This document shows positions 1-7,587 of a stretch of DNA of 40,075 nucleotides, one piece after another (the stretch's first letter is position 1; each line of letters begins with the position of its first letter). The notes under the pieces were generated by a model, which ran no database searches, had not been told where the DNA came from, and was given only the letters and a program-made list of their open reading frames with translations. Source of the DNA: Candidatus Lactobacillus pullistercoris (GTDB taxonomy: Bacteria; Bacillota; Bacilli; Lactobacillales; Lactobacillaceae); NCBI GenBank assembly GCA_018883635.1, contig JAHLFT010000043.1:1-40075 (forward strand), in the 5' to 3' direction. Position numbers and translations under genes: made by a program.

Positions 1-2
1 CA

Positions 3-320
3 ATTGATCCATATGCATTAATTTCTCTTTCAAAAACAAAAATGCGCATCCAAGACATCAAAGAAATTCCAAGTATGATTGAGATTCTAAAGATTAGAAA
101 AGAAGCCAACAACTTAACTGATATTGATGCAAGAAATAGTAAACAAAGTAACATGGGACGGATTCTTCAAATAGATGATAATTCCATTGTTCAAAGACTT
201 ATTAGAAATTATAAGTTAAAAAAGGACCGGACTTATCGCTTAAATGACATTTGCTGTTTAGATATTAACAGTATTTCATTAATTCAGTTGCAGTTATACT
301 TGATTCACCTTAAAGAATAA
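3..320 (+). CDS. C-terminal part of an unrecognised protein, cut by the window edge
   Basis: The reading frame is open from the first complete codon at position 3 to the TAA at 318-320, so this is the end of a longer gene and not a gene starting at the internal ATG at 42. That ATG has no convincing ribosome binding site. The roughly 105 visible residues are charged and hydrophilic, with no signal peptide, membrane segment or motif that I recognise; they end in a leucine-rich, possibly helical stretch. The next gene starts 97 bases downstream and no clear terminator lies between them. The coding frame looks real from its length and composition, but no function can be given. Confidence 0.55.
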   Translation: MDPYALISLSKTKMRIQDIKEIPSMIEILKIRKEANNLTDIDARNSKQSNMGRILQIDDNSIVQRLIRNYKLKKDRTYRLNDICCLDINSISLIQLQLYLIHLKE

Positions 321-417
321 TTGCTAAATTTCCTATTTTATTTTTCGGGATTTTAATTTACTATATTGTTTGTAGTTAATTTAGAATTTAAAAAGTAAAC
401 AGATACAGATAAGATCA

Positions 418-1455
418 ATGAAGAAAAAAATTAGTAATATCCTTTTTATCACTATATCTTTATTTATAGTTGGTACATTCGCATTTTCAGATTCAGCCAG
501 CGCTGCTAGCTTTCACCATATGACAGCTCATTTTATGTATAAATTAACCAAGCTGCCAAAATATGTAGTACAAAAAACGGTTAATACGCATAAAAGCCTA
601 TATACATTGCAAGTTATCCATAACGACATTATTGTTAGACGGGTTGCAAAGACGAGACATCATAAAAAGATTAAATTTTCTAGCAAGCATCAATTACGTC
701 TAAAGAATTTTGGTCATACTCAAACTTGGCTTTATGCTGGAAATAATAGCTGGTTAGTTGGTGCAAAGCCCGTAAAACATCCTAGTGAAAACTACTATTG
801 GGATACTGAAATAGCAAGAGTTAAATACCCAAAGAAAAGAAAGACGATCAGCAAGTTGCATAATTTACCGCGATTGACTCACTTAAACTATGCAACTGAT
901 ATGGCTCAAAAAGATTATCCACTTTTAAAACGATCAGAAGTAGCCATCTCACCTAATCGCAGATGGCTTTTAATCGGAACTGTAGATACTAAAAATAATG
1001 GTCATTTCGCTATCTACAATTTTAAAGAAATTAACTCAAAGTTAAATCAGGCTGCACATCATTCTAAGAAAACTGTTAATTTAAAGTACGTTAAATCAGT
1101 TTCAGCCTTTCACATTAATAAATTCTTTGGTACCGGTCCTAATCAAGTAAATTCGATTCAAGGCTATGAAATTGATAATAAAAAGGCGATATATATTTCA
1201 AGAGAATTGAAGCCAGCTTCAAGAAATAGTTCTTTCCCACGTGAAGTTGTAAAAATTCCGTGGAATGCAACTAACAGTTCTGATTGGACACGTTACAAAA
1301 TAAACAATTCTCATTGGAAGAAGGTTGCAACTGAGTTAGAAGGCATTGAGCTCAGTGGTAAAAATATTAATCTCACTGTCGCATATCATAAGAGAAATAA
1401 AAGCCATGATGTAATAGGAAATAGAGTATACAAACTTAAAAATATTGCGAATTAA
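418..1455 (+). CDS. Secreted helveticin J-family class III bacteriocin-like protein
   Basis: The 345-residue product has a Sec signal peptide: lysines at 2-4, a hydrophobic core to about residue 23, and an SASA-A cleavage site near residue 30. The mature part resembles helveticin J, a large heat-labile bacteriocin of L. helveticus, from memory of that family. Shared blocks in the same order are GHTQTW, a VGAKP-like segment, IARV, LPRLTHLN, an EVAISPNRRWLLIGTV block, GHFAIYN, VNSIQGYEIDN, IYIS, VVKIPW and a C-terminal LTVAYH. Helveticin J itself lacks such a signal peptide; this one carries one and a basic His/Lys-rich linker of about 60 residues before the homologous part. The predicted role is a secreted cell-wall-active or cell-surface protein; killing activity is inference. 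No immunity or transport gene is adjacent. No strong ribosome binding site precedes the ATG. Confidence 0.8.
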   Translation: MKKKISNILFITISLFIVGTFAFSDSASAASFHHMTAHFMYKLTKLPKYVVQKTVNTHKSLYTLQVIHNDIIVRRVAKTRHHKKIKFSSKHQLRLKNFGHTQTWLYAGNNSWLVGAKPVKHPSENYYWDTEIARVKYPKKRKTISKLHNLPRLTHLNYATDMAQKDYPLLKRSEVAISPNRRWLLIGTVDTKNNGHFAIYNFKEINSKLNQAAHHSKKTVNLKYVKSVSAFHINKFFGTGPNQVNSIQGYEIDNKKAIYISRELKPASRNSSFPREVVKIPWNATNSSDWTRYKINNSHWKKVATELEGIELSGKNINLTVAYHKRNKSHDVIGNRVYKLKNIAN

Positions 1456-1456
1456 C

Positions 1457-1491
1457 AAAATCTGCCAAATAATTTGGCAGATTTTATTTTT
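1457..1491 (+). terminator. Rho-independent terminator of the helveticin-like gene
   Basis: A perfect 13-bp inverted repeat (1457-1469 with 1473-1485, loop TAA) is followed by a T-rich tract. It begins two bases after the stop codon and separates the gene from the copper operon. Confidence 0.9.
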
Positions 1492-1500
1492 GTATTTATG

Positions 1501-1529
1501 TTTACATTTGTAAATTAAAAGTGTATAGT
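1501..1529 (+). promoter_or_regulatory. Promoter of the copper operon
   Basis: The -35 TTTACA (1501-1506) and -10 TATAGT (1524-1529) are separated by exactly 17 bases. One cop box overlaps the -35 and a second starts at the last base of the -10, a layout suited to repression by CopY. Confidence 0.8.
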
Positions 1530-1539
1530 TACATTTGTA
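1503..1539 (+). promoter_or_regulatory. Two cop-box operators for CopY
   Basis: The sequence TACATTTGTA occurs at 1503-1512 and again at 1530-1539, both perfect matches to the known CopY operator TACAnnTGTA. Their start-to-start spacing is 27 bases. In the Enterococcus hirae cop system, paired boxes bind CopY dimers and are released when copper replaces zinc in the repressor. Confidence 0.9.
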
Positions 1540-1557
1540 AACGAAAGGAAAATAAGT

Positions 1558-1998
1558 ATGAAACCTTTACAAGAAAATGAACGATCAATTTCTGATAGTG
1601 AATGGGACGTAATGCGAATTATTTGGACTTTAAAACAAGTAAGTTCAACCCAAGTGATTAATGAATTACAAACAAAAAAGAATTGGTCCGAATCAACTAT
1701 CAAGACTTTACTACGCCGACTAGTGAAAAAGGGCCTATTATCGACCAAAAAGGACGGTAGACGTTTTATTTATACTGCAACAATCAATCAAACAGATATG
1801 ATGTTTGAAGCCGCAAATGATCTTTTAAATAAGATGTGCGACATGCACAAAGGTCAAGTTCTTTTAAAACTACTAGCCGATTCACCAATTTCAAAAGTCG
1901 ATCTAAAGCAGCTCAAGTCTGAAATTGCCGAAAAAGAAAAAACGGCACCAGACAAGGTACCCTGCAACTGTCTTTCAAATAAAAATTTTATGTGTTAG
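1558..1998 (+). CDS. copY: CopY/TcrY-family copper-responsive repressor
   Basis: This 146-residue protein of the BlaI/MecI/CopY family has an N-terminal winged helix (about residues 10-75, including SDSEWDVMRIIW and STIKTLLRRLVKKGLL) that binds the two cop boxes just upstream. It is the first gene of an operon with two cupredoxin genes and a copper ATPase. A GAAAGGA ribosome binding site lies 8 bases before the ATG. Classical CopY ends in CxCxxxxCxC, which holds zinc or copper(I). Here the tail reads CNC, seven residues, then a single final Cys, so one cysteine of the motif is missing. The metal site may be three-coordinate or completed by another residue. The next gene's AGGAG overlaps this stop codon. 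Confidence 0.92.
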   Translation: MKPLQENERSISDSEWDVMRIIWTLKQVSSTQVINELQTKKNWSESTIKTLLRRLVKKGLLSTKKDGRRFIYTATINQTDMMFEAANDLLNKMCDMHKGQVLLKLLADSPISKVDLKQLKSEIAEKEKTAPDKVPCNCLSNKNFMC

Positions 1999-2008
1999 GA
2001 GTAGCTAA

Positions 2009-2386
2009 ATGAATATTACACAAATCAGTTCTATTATCGTTGGTCTAATCTTAATTGCTTTTATTCTTTGGTGGTTCTTTGGTAAACACACTGAAAAAGT
2101 TGAGGAAAGCACTATTGCCAATAATGAGCAAACCGCGACAGTCGTAGTTAACGGTGGTTACTCACCTGCAACTGTAGTCTTAAAGAAGGGCGTTCCTGCT
2201 CAGCTCAATTTTAAAATGGAAGATTCAACTGCTTGTCTTTCTCATGTCGTCTTTGAGCAATTAGGTATCAATGAAGATTTAACCAAACAAAAAATTACTA
2301 AAATCGATATTCCCACTGACAAAGCTGGAACCATTAATTATGCATGCGGGATGGATATGTTTCATGGAAAGGTGATTGTAAAATGA
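2009..2386 (+). CDS. Membrane-anchored cupredoxin-like copper-binding protein
   Basis: The 125-residue product has one N-terminal hydrophobic segment (about residues 7-25) with no obvious cleavage site, then a short linker and a cupredoxin-like beta domain (about 42-125). Possible copper ligands are Cys76 and His79 (ACLSHVVF) and Cys113, Met115, Met117 and His119 in a [10 protein letters not shown] motif near the C-terminus. Its place between copY and the ATPase gene, and the cop boxes upstream, indicate a role in binding copper at the outer membrane face and passing it to or from the exporter. That direction of transfer is inference. An AGGAG site overlaps the copY stop. The domain type is judged from the motif pattern, not from a search. 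Confidence 0.8.
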   Translation: MNITQISSIIVGLILIAFILWWFFGKHTEKVEESTIANNEQTATVVVNGGYSPATVVLKKGVPAQLNFKMEDSTACLSHVVFEQLGINEDLTKQKITKIDIPTDKAGTINYACGMDMFHGKVIVK

Positions 2387-2673
2387 TGAATTTATTTTCT
2401 AAGAATCAAATTAAAAAAGTTGTCGTCAATGTTAAAAATCATGGTTATAAACCTGAAACGATTACTTTTAAACAAGGTAAACCTGCTCAATTAAAATTTA
2501 TCCCTTCGGATAGTATGAGCTGTATGAACGAAGTAGTTTTTAAAGATTTAGGAATTGATGAAAAACTTGATGGTAAAAAAGAGGTTATCGTAAATATTCC
2601 AACTGATAAACCTGGAACCATCAACTATGCATGTGGGATGGATATGTTTCATGGAAAGGTGGTCGTTAAATAA
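2383..2673 (+). CDS. Small cytosolic cupredoxin-like protein, paralogue of the preceding gene
   Basis: The start is the ATG at 2383, which overlaps the previous stop codon as ATGA; an in-frame ATG at 2344 lies deep inside the previous gene and was not chosen. GGAAAGGTG, inside the previous gene, can act as ribosome binding site. The 96-residue product is a second cupredoxin-like domain without membrane anchor or signal peptide. It keeps Cys47 and the [10 protein letters not shown] motif (Cys84, Met86, Met88, His90), but the position of His79 in the first copy is Glu50 here. It stops one base into the ATPase start (TAATG), so all three genes are translationally coupled. It may be a copper chaperone standing in for the metal-binding domain that the ATPase lacks, which is inference. 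Confidence 0.78.
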   Translation: MMNLFSKNQIKKVVVNVKNHGYKPETITFKQGKPAQLKFIPSDSMSCMNEVVFKDLGIDEKLDGKKEVIVNIPTDKPGTINYACGMDMFHGKVVVK

Positions 2674-4610
2674 TGAAACTTTCAAACATTAAGCGGTTTT
2701 GGATTTCATTTATTCTGGCAATTCCAATGCTTATTCAAATGTTTACCATGCCATTTCATTGGATAATGCCTGGATATAATTGGATTGCCTTGATCACTAC
2801 GACGATTATTATGGCGATTTCAGCTATTCCATATTGGAAAAGCGCATGGGGTGCTTTTAAAAAGCATAAAGCTAATATGAATACTTTAGTCGCTATAGGT
2901 ACCTCTGTAGCTTATTTCTATAGCATTTTTGCAATGTTTACGGGCCGTGAAGTATATTTTGAAAGTGCTGCTTTTGTCACAGTTTTTGTTTTACTCGGTG
3001 ACGCAATGGAAGAAAAGATGCATGATAATGCCTCAAATGCGTTAGCTAAGTTAATGGATCTACAGGCAAAGGATGCAGAAGTATTTCGCAATGGTAAATT
3101 TATTAAATTACCACTTGATCAGGTCAAAGTAGGGGATCTAATCCGAGTAAAACCTGGCCAAAAAATTCCCGTTGATGGTGTTATTACCGATGGTAGTTCC
3201 TCAGTCGATGAATCAATGGTTACCGGTGAAAGCATGCCAGTAACTAAAAAAGTAGGCGATAGCGTATTTGGTTCAACAATTAATAGCAATGGTACAATCA
3301 CATTTAAAGCCACTAAAGTTGGTTCAGATACCATGCTTAGCCAAATCGTTGAAATGGTTAAAAAGGCCCAAACTAGCCACGCTCCAATTCAAAATTTAAC
3401 TGACAAAATATCTAATATTTTCGTGCCTGCAGTAATAATAATTGCGATTTTAACTTTTATTATCTGGTATGCCTTCTTAAATGCACCACTTGTTGAAGCA
3501 ATGCTCTTTGCTGTTGCTGTAGTCGTGATTGCTTGTCCCTGTGCACTCGGTTTGGCTACACCTACTGCATTAATGGTTGGTACTGCACGTAGCGCCAAGA
3601 TGGGTGTTTTAATCAAGAGCGGTGAAGTTTTAGAAGAAGCAAATGATATTGACACCATTGTTTTTGATAAAACTGGTACTATCACGGTCGGTAAACCTGA
3701 AGTTACTGATATTGTCGGTAAACAAGATGAAGTTCTTACAATTGCCGCAAGCTTAGAAGAAAATTCTGAGCATCCATTGGCTGCCGCTATTATTAAAAAA
3801 GCTAAAGAAGAAAATATTTCCTCAGAAAATGTTAAAAACTTTTCTGCAATTGAAGGTAAAGGTGTAAGAGCCACTTACAATGATCAGACAGCATTTATTG
3901 GTAGTGATCGCTTGCTTGAAAATATTAATATTTCCCAGGAAATAAAAGAGCAAGCACAGAAATTACAAAATGAAGCTAAAACGGTTGTCTACGTAGGCTT
4001 GAGTAAGAAAATAATTGGTGTAATTGCAATTCAAGATGCACCGAAAAAGTCTTCTAAAGAAGCAATGCATGAGCTTCATAATCGCGGTTTAAAAACGATC
4101 ATGCTTACCGGTGATAACGAAAAAGTTGCTAAGGCAATTGCTACAGAAGTCGGTATTGATCAGGTAATTGCTGGCGTTTTACCAACACAAAAGGCTGATC
4201 AAATTAAAGCTTTACAAGCAGAGGGCCATAAAGTTGCCTTTGTTGGTGATGGAATTAACGATGCCCCAGCATTATCAACCGCTGATGTTGGAATCGCGAT
4301 GGGATCAGGCACCGATATTGCCATTGATTCTGGTGGAATCGTTCTCGTTCAAAATGATTTATTAGGTGTTGTTAGAGCATTAAATATTTCTAAAAAGACT
4401 TTCAACCGCATCAAATTAAATCTCTTCTGGGCCCTTATTTATAACACAATCGGAATTCCAATTGCTGCTGGTTTATTTATGGGATTAGGCTTTACTCTTA
4501 GTCCTGAATTAGCCGGACTGGCAATGGCATTTTCCTCAGTTTCAGTTGTAAGTAGCTCATTACTATTAAATAAAACTAAAATTGCTGGTGAAACAAAAGG
4601 CGTAGCTTAA
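2673..4610 (+). CDS. copA: Copper-transporting P1B-type ATPase without N-terminal metal-binding domain
   Basis: This 645-residue membrane ATPase exports copper(I) at the cost of ATP. It shows the actuator motif TGES (184-187), the intramembrane CPC motif (288-290), the phosphorylated Asp332 in DKTGT, the SEHP motif (His367-Pro368) and the hinge GDGIND (525-530). Near the C-terminus are a YN pair and an MxxSS-like segment, both typical of the copper(I) class P1B-1. Unlike most CopA proteins, it starts almost directly with transmembrane helices and has no CxxC heavy-metal domain. Two separate cupredoxin genes upstream may fill that role. In lactobacilli such genes are also named copB. The end overlaps the convergent regulator gene by 4 bases. 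Confidence 0.92.
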   Translation: MKLSNIKRFWISFILAIPMLIQMFTMPFHWIMPGYNWIALITTTIIMAISAIPYWKSAWGAFKKHKANMNTLVAIGTSVAYFYSIFAMFTGREVYFESAAFVTVFVLLGDAMEEKMHDNASNALAKLMDLQAKDAEVFRNGKFIKLPLDQVKVGDLIRVKPGQKIPVDGVITDGSSSVDESMVTGESMPVTKKVGDSVFGSTINSNGTITFKATKVGSDTMLSQIVEMVKKAQTSHAPIQNLTDKISNIFVPAVIIIAILTFIIWYAFLNAPLVEAMLFAVAVVVIACPCALGLATPTALMVGTARSAKMGVLIKSGEVLEEANDIDTIVFDKTGTITVGKPEVTDIVGKQDEVLTIAASLEENSEHPLAAAIIKKAKEENISSENVKNFSAIEGKGVRATYNDQTAFIGSDRLLENINISQEIKEQAQKLQNEAKTVVYVGLSKKIIGVIAIQDAPKKSSKEAMHELHNRGLKTIMLTGDNEKVAKAIATEVGIDQVIAGVLPTQKADQIKALQAEGHKVAFVGDGINDAPALSTADVGIAMGSGTDIAIDSGGIVLVQNDLLGVVRALNISKKTFNRIKLNLFWALIYNTIGIPIAAGLFMGLGFTLSPELAGLAMAFSSVSVVSSSLLLNKTKIAGETKGVA

Positions 4611-4626
4611 AGCTGCGCCTTTTTAT
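4596..4626. terminator. Bidirectional terminator between copA and the Crp/Fnr gene
   Basis: An inverted repeat of about 13 bp with one G-T wobble (4596-4608 with 4610-4622) has T-runs on both strands. It lies over the overlapping stop codons of the two convergent genes, so it probably ends transcription from both sides. Confidence 0.8.
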
Positions 4627-5284
4627 TATCTAAGATTTGAATCTTCCGTTTATTAACTTTTATTTTTCCGTCCTTTTCCAATTCCTTTAATTTTCGACTA
4701 AAGGTCTCAGGAGTAATTCCTAAATAGCTGGCCAAATCTTTCTTTTTCAACTGCAATTCAACTTCATTGCTTCCGCTTTTATTGGCTAAGTCATTCAAAT
4801 AGAACATTATCCGTTTTTTAGCATCCAGTGTGTTTCTCAATACTGAATTGCGCTCAATTGCAACTAATTTTTCACCAAAATTATTTAACAGGTTAAGTGA
4901 TAAATCTGGTGTTTTCTGCAACAAATCTTGAAAATCATTTCTTTTAATTGAACACACCCACGTATCTTCCAGTGCTTCAATATAATTCTCATTCTTTGAT
5001 TGCTTAAATAAATGTTGCTGGCCTTCAATATCTCCTTTATTTAAGACTCCTAATACTACTTCCTTACCATCTTTGGAAAGGTTATAAACTTTAGCCTTAC
5101 CTTGATCGATAACAATCATGCCATCTTTACCATCAAGCGGTCTTCGAATAATACTTCCCTTACCGAACTTCTGCCTATGTGTTGATATCGATACTATTTC
5201 CTCTTTTAATTCAGTTGGTAAATCCGTAAAAAGTGCAGCTTTACTCAGACAGGCTATCGGCGAATGTGTTGCCATAAATTTCAT
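4607..5284 (-). CDS. flp: Crp/Fnr-family transcription regulator, Flp-like
   Basis: The 225-residue protein has an N-terminal cyclic-nucleotide-binding-type beta roll (about 15-130) and a C-terminal helix-turn-helix ([19 protein letters not shown], about 185-203). It has no N-terminal Cys cluster for an FeS centre. Its two cysteines, Cys12 and Cys111, sit close to the positions of Cys5 and Cys112 that form the redox-sensing disulfide in L. casei FLP, from memory of that family. A redox or oxygen sensor is therefore likely. The start may be the ATG at 5284 or the one three codons later at 5275; neither has a clear ribosome binding site. A perfect FNR-type palindrome lies 14 bases upstream, suggesting self-control. 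Confidence 0.82.
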   Translation of the reverse strand: MKFMATHSPIACLSKAALFTDLPTELKEEIVSISTHRQKFGKGSIIRRPLDGKDGMIVIDQGKAKVYNLSKDGKEVVLGVLNKGDIEGQQHLFKQSKNENYIEALEDTWVCSIKRNDFQDLLQKTPDLSLNLLNNFGEKLVAIERNSVLRNTLDAKKRIMFYLNDLANKSGSNEVELQLKKKDLASYLGITPETFSRKLKELEKDGKIKVNKRKIQILDNKKAQL

Positions 5285-5297
5285 CTTTTCTATTTTC

Positions 5298-5311
5298 TTG
5301 ATTTAAATCAA
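5298..5311. promoter_or_regulatory. Perfect FNR-type operator
   Basis: The sequence TTGATTTAAATCAA is a perfect palindrome matching TTGATnnnnATCAA. It lies between the regulator start (5284) and a minus-strand -10 TATAAT (5321-5316), that is, around the likely transcription start. This position fits repression. No good -35 was found at the usual distance. Confidence 0.72.
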
Positions 5312-5427
5312 TTTTATTATAGCACTCACTTTATATAATTATCTCAACAAGTGTTAAACAAAGTATTTTATTTAAAACAATAGTATGATGTAGGCATACA
5401 TAGCAGAATATAGAAAGGACTATCAAG

Positions 5428-5982
5428 ATGACAAAATATGTTGCAAAAATTAATGCTTTAAACGCTGATAAAATTAGCTGTAATCCTCATGGAATCGCTG
5501 AATTTACTGAAAATGGCGATATTTTACATATCAAAGTTGAAATGTTTGATACACCAAAGAATATTGAACACTGGGAACATTTCCACGGTTTTGCCGACGG
5601 TAAAGACGCTAACGTTCCAACAATGGCTCAAGATAAGAATCATGATGGTTTTATCGATTTACCAGAAACTGAAGAAGTATCTGGCACAACTATGGTTCCA
5701 TTAGATGATGCGCCACAAGACATGAATATACCTCATGACGGTTACCCTGTAGCTGACAGTGAAGGGCATTATGAATATGAAATTGATGTGCCGTTAAAGG
5801 ATTTACAAGCTAAGTTTAAAGATGCTTTCGGAACTGATGATTTGCAATTGGATAAACGGGTTGTTTACGTTCATGGTGTCCCTAAAGGCCTTGAACTACC
5901 TGACACGGTAGGCGGCTGCGTAATGAGTTATGACGCTAACACTACTTTACCAATTGCAGCTGGTAAGATTGAAAAGGCCTAG
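5428..5982 (+). CDS. Cytosolic CHRD/SodC-like protein with an EF-hand loop
   Basis: The 184-residue protein has no signal peptide or membrane segment. Residues 48-53 read HWEHFH, and DKNHDGFIDLPE (69-80) has every key position of a calcium-binding EF-hand loop: Asp, Asn, Asp, Gly, Ile, Asp and Glu at positions 1, 3, 5, 6, 8, 9 and 12. The C-terminal part (VVYVHG at 145-150, then GGC and LPIAAGKIE) resembles the histidine-bearing strands and final GKIE-like end of CHRD or Cu/Zn superoxide dismutase folds. Cys18 and Cys164 could be a structural pair. Its place beside a copper operon and an Flp-like gene suggests metal or oxidative stress, but no function is proven. GAAAGGA precedes the ATG. Family membership is uncertain. 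Confidence 0.72.
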   Translation: MTKYVAKINALNADKISCNPHGIAEFTENGDILHIKVEMFDTPKNIEHWEHFHGFADGKDANVPTMAQDKNHDGFIDLPETEEVSGTTMVPLDDAPQDMNIPHDGYPVADSEGHYEYEIDVPLKDLQAKFKDAFGTDDLQLDKRVVYVHGVPKGLELPDTVGGCVMSYDANTTLPIAAGKIEKA

Positions 5983-6030
5983 TAAAACATAAATAATTTA
6001 TTACTTAACTAACAAATGAAAAGCATAAAG

Positions 6031-6060
6031 AAATGGAGACATAAGATCTCCATTTTTATT
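6031..6060 (+). terminator. Terminator of the EF-hand/SodC-like gene
   Basis: A 9-bp stem (6031-6039 with 6047-6055, loop CATAAGA) is followed by T-rich sequence, about 50 bases after the stop codon. Confidence 0.85.
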
Positions 6061-6087
6061 TTCCATAAGAATCCATGCACTAAGCAG

Positions 6088-6116
6088 TTGTGAGAACTTT
6101 ACCAACTCGCTATAAT
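6088..6116 (+). promoter_or_regulatory. Promoter of the aluminium-resistance-family gene
   Basis: The -35 TTGTGA (6088-6093) and -10 TATAAT (6111-6116) have a 17-base spacer. The gene starts 31 bases after the -10, with GAGGAG at 6137-6142. Confidence 0.8.
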
Positions 6117-6147
6117 TTAGACGATAACTAAAAAAAGAGGAGAAAAT

Positions 6148-7413
6148 ATGGTTTTATCTTGGAAAGAAAATTTACCAAAAGAATTACAAGAAAAAGTCGA
6201 TAAAGTTGATAAAAAAATTGCACCACGTTTAAAAGAAATCGATGAGCAAGTTTTATACAATCAACAACGTGTACTTGATTTATTTAGAAAGCATAATGTT
6301 GGTGAAGAGGATCTCGTGCCATCAACAGGTTACGGCTATGATGACGTAGGACGTGATAAAATCGAACAAATTTATGCAGATTACTTTAAAACTGATGATG
6401 CACTTGTTCGTCCGCAATTCTCATCTGGTACACATGCGATTGCGACAGCTTTATTCAGTATGCTTCGTCCAAATGACACTCTTTACTATTTAACCGGTAC
6501 ACCATACGATACTATTCAAGAAGTCATTGGACTTGCTGGCAACAAACCTGGCAACATGAAAGAATGGGGTATTAACTTCAAAGCAACAGAACTGCTTGAA
6601 AATGGCGAAGTTGATTATGAAAAGGCTAAGAAAGATTTACAAGATAAATCAATCAAAGTTGTTGCTATTCAACGTTCTCTTGGTTATGCCGTTCGTGCTA
6701 GTTTCACAATGGAAAAAATCAAGAAGATGCTTAAATTCGTCAAAGAAGTTAGACCTGACGTTAACATCTTCATTGATAATTGCTACGGCGAATTTTCTGA
6801 ATGTGAGGAGCCAACTTTCTACGGTGCAGACATTATGGCTGGCTCACTCTTCAAAAATGCAGGTGCCGGAATTGTTAAAGGCGGTGCCTTCTTAGTTGGC
6901 CGTAAAGATTTAATTGAACAAGCTGGTTCTAGATTAAACGTACCTGGTGCTGGTAAAGGCGAAGGGCCAACTTGGGGTTATTTACGCGACATTTACCAAG
7001 GCTTCTTCATGGCAGCTCATACAACAGGTGAAGCACAAAAGGGAATGGTTTACACAGCTGCTTTACTTGAAGAAATGGGAATGAAAGTCGCACCTAAGTG
7101 GAATGACCCACGAACTGATATTGTTCAAACGGTTACTTTTGGTGAACCTGATCCAATGGTAAAATTCTGTGCTGCGATTCAACATTATTCTCCAATGAAC
7201 TCTTTTGTGGATCCAATTCCTTACCACCAAGATGGCTATGAAGATAAAGTAGTAATGGCTTCTGGAAGCTTCACTGAAGGTTCAACTATTGAACTTTCTT
7301 CTGACGGTCCAATTCGTCCACCATACAGACTTTATATCCAAGGTGGGTTATCTTATGCTCATGATAAAATCGCCATCACACGTGCGGTAAATGACACGTT
7401 TTACAAAAAGTAA
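6148..7413 (+). CDS. ynbB: PLP-dependent methionine gamma-lyase family protein (aluminium resistance family)
   Basis: The 421-residue cytosolic protein belongs to the fold-type I PLP enzymes of the Met_gamma_lyase (YnbB) family, annotated in lactobacilli as cystathionine beta-lyase family protein involved in aluminium resistance. It shows the phosphate-binding region QFSSGTHAIATALF (90-103), IDNCYGEF (209-216) with the Asp that pairs with the PLP nitrogen, and GSLFKNAGAG (232-241), where Lys236 is the likely Schiff-base lysine. The actual substrate is not established in the family; a sulfur amino acid is the usual guess. In many Firmicutes this gene sits before glnR-glnA, but here it stands alone with its own promoter and terminator. 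GAGGAG is placed well before the ATG. Confidence 0.88.
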   Translation: MVLSWKENLPKELQEKVDKVDKKIAPRLKEIDEQVLYNQQRVLDLFRKHNVGEEDLVPSTGYGYDDVGRDKIEQIYADYFKTDDALVRPQFSSGTHAIATALFSMLRPNDTLYYLTGTPYDTIQEVIGLAGNKPGNMKEWGINFKATELLENGEVDYEKAKKDLQDKSIKVVAIQRSLGYAVRASFTMEKIKKMLKFVKEVRPDVNIFIDNCYGEFSECEEPTFYGADIMAGSLFKNAGAGIVKGGAFLVGRKDLIEQAGSRLNVPGAGKGEGPTWGYLRDIYQGFFMAAHTTGEAQKGMVYTAALLEEMGMKVAPKWNDPRTDIVQTVTFGEPDPMVKFCAAIQHYSPMNSFVDPIPYHQDGYEDKVVMASGSFTEGSTIELSSDGPIRPPYRLYIQGGLSYAHDKIAITRAVNDTFYKK

Positions 7414-7440
7414 AAATAAAAACTAATATCAACAATTAGG

Positions 7441-7482
7441 CGCTGTATTTATTAGCAAAAGCTAGTAACTACGGCGTTTTTT
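7441..7482 (+). terminator. Terminator after ynbB
   Basis: A long hairpin has an outer stem 7441-7447 with 7470-7476 and an inner stem 7449-7456 with 7461-7468 around an AAAA loop. It is followed by six Ts. Confidence 0.9.
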
Positions 7483-7499
7483 GCATGAATACGAGATTT

Positions 7500-7528
7500 T
7501 TGTTAAAATTATTTATATATTTTATGCT
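7500..7528 (+). promoter_or_regulatory. Possible promoter of the MFS gene
   Basis: TTGTTA (7500-7505) and TATGCT (7523-7528) are spaced by 17 bases. The transcript would start near 7535, just before the AAGGGAGAGG ribosome binding site. Confidence 0.5.
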
Positions 7529-7548
7529 TTTTTGAAGGGAGAGGATGT

Positions 7549-7587
7549 TTGCTAGATAAGTATTGGTACACTTATCTTTTCTTATGA
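7549..7587 (+). CDS. Possible 12-residue leader peptide before the MFS gene
   Basis: A TTG start at 7549 follows GGGAGAGG (7537-7544), the only good ribosome binding site upstream of the transporter. The frame encodes MLDKYWYTYLFL and ends at TGA 7585-7587, which overlaps the ATG of the transporter as ATGA. Five of the twelve residues are aromatic. An 8-bp inverted repeat (7554-7561 with 7570-7577) lies inside it. A competing ATG at 7545 would give only four codons. Coupled translation is the simplest reading; a regulatory role is inference. Confidence 0.35.
   Translation: MLDKYWYTYLFL

Noticed and set aside
2344-2382. Upstream in-frame ATG for the second cupredoxin
   Set aside because: It lies inside the conserved end of the first cupredoxin gene; the ATG at 2383 fits the ATGA overlap and ribosome binding site.
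3389-3874. 161-codon frame antisense to the copper ATPase
   Set aside because: Mirror of a strongly coding frame; no ribosome binding site and no recognisable protein.
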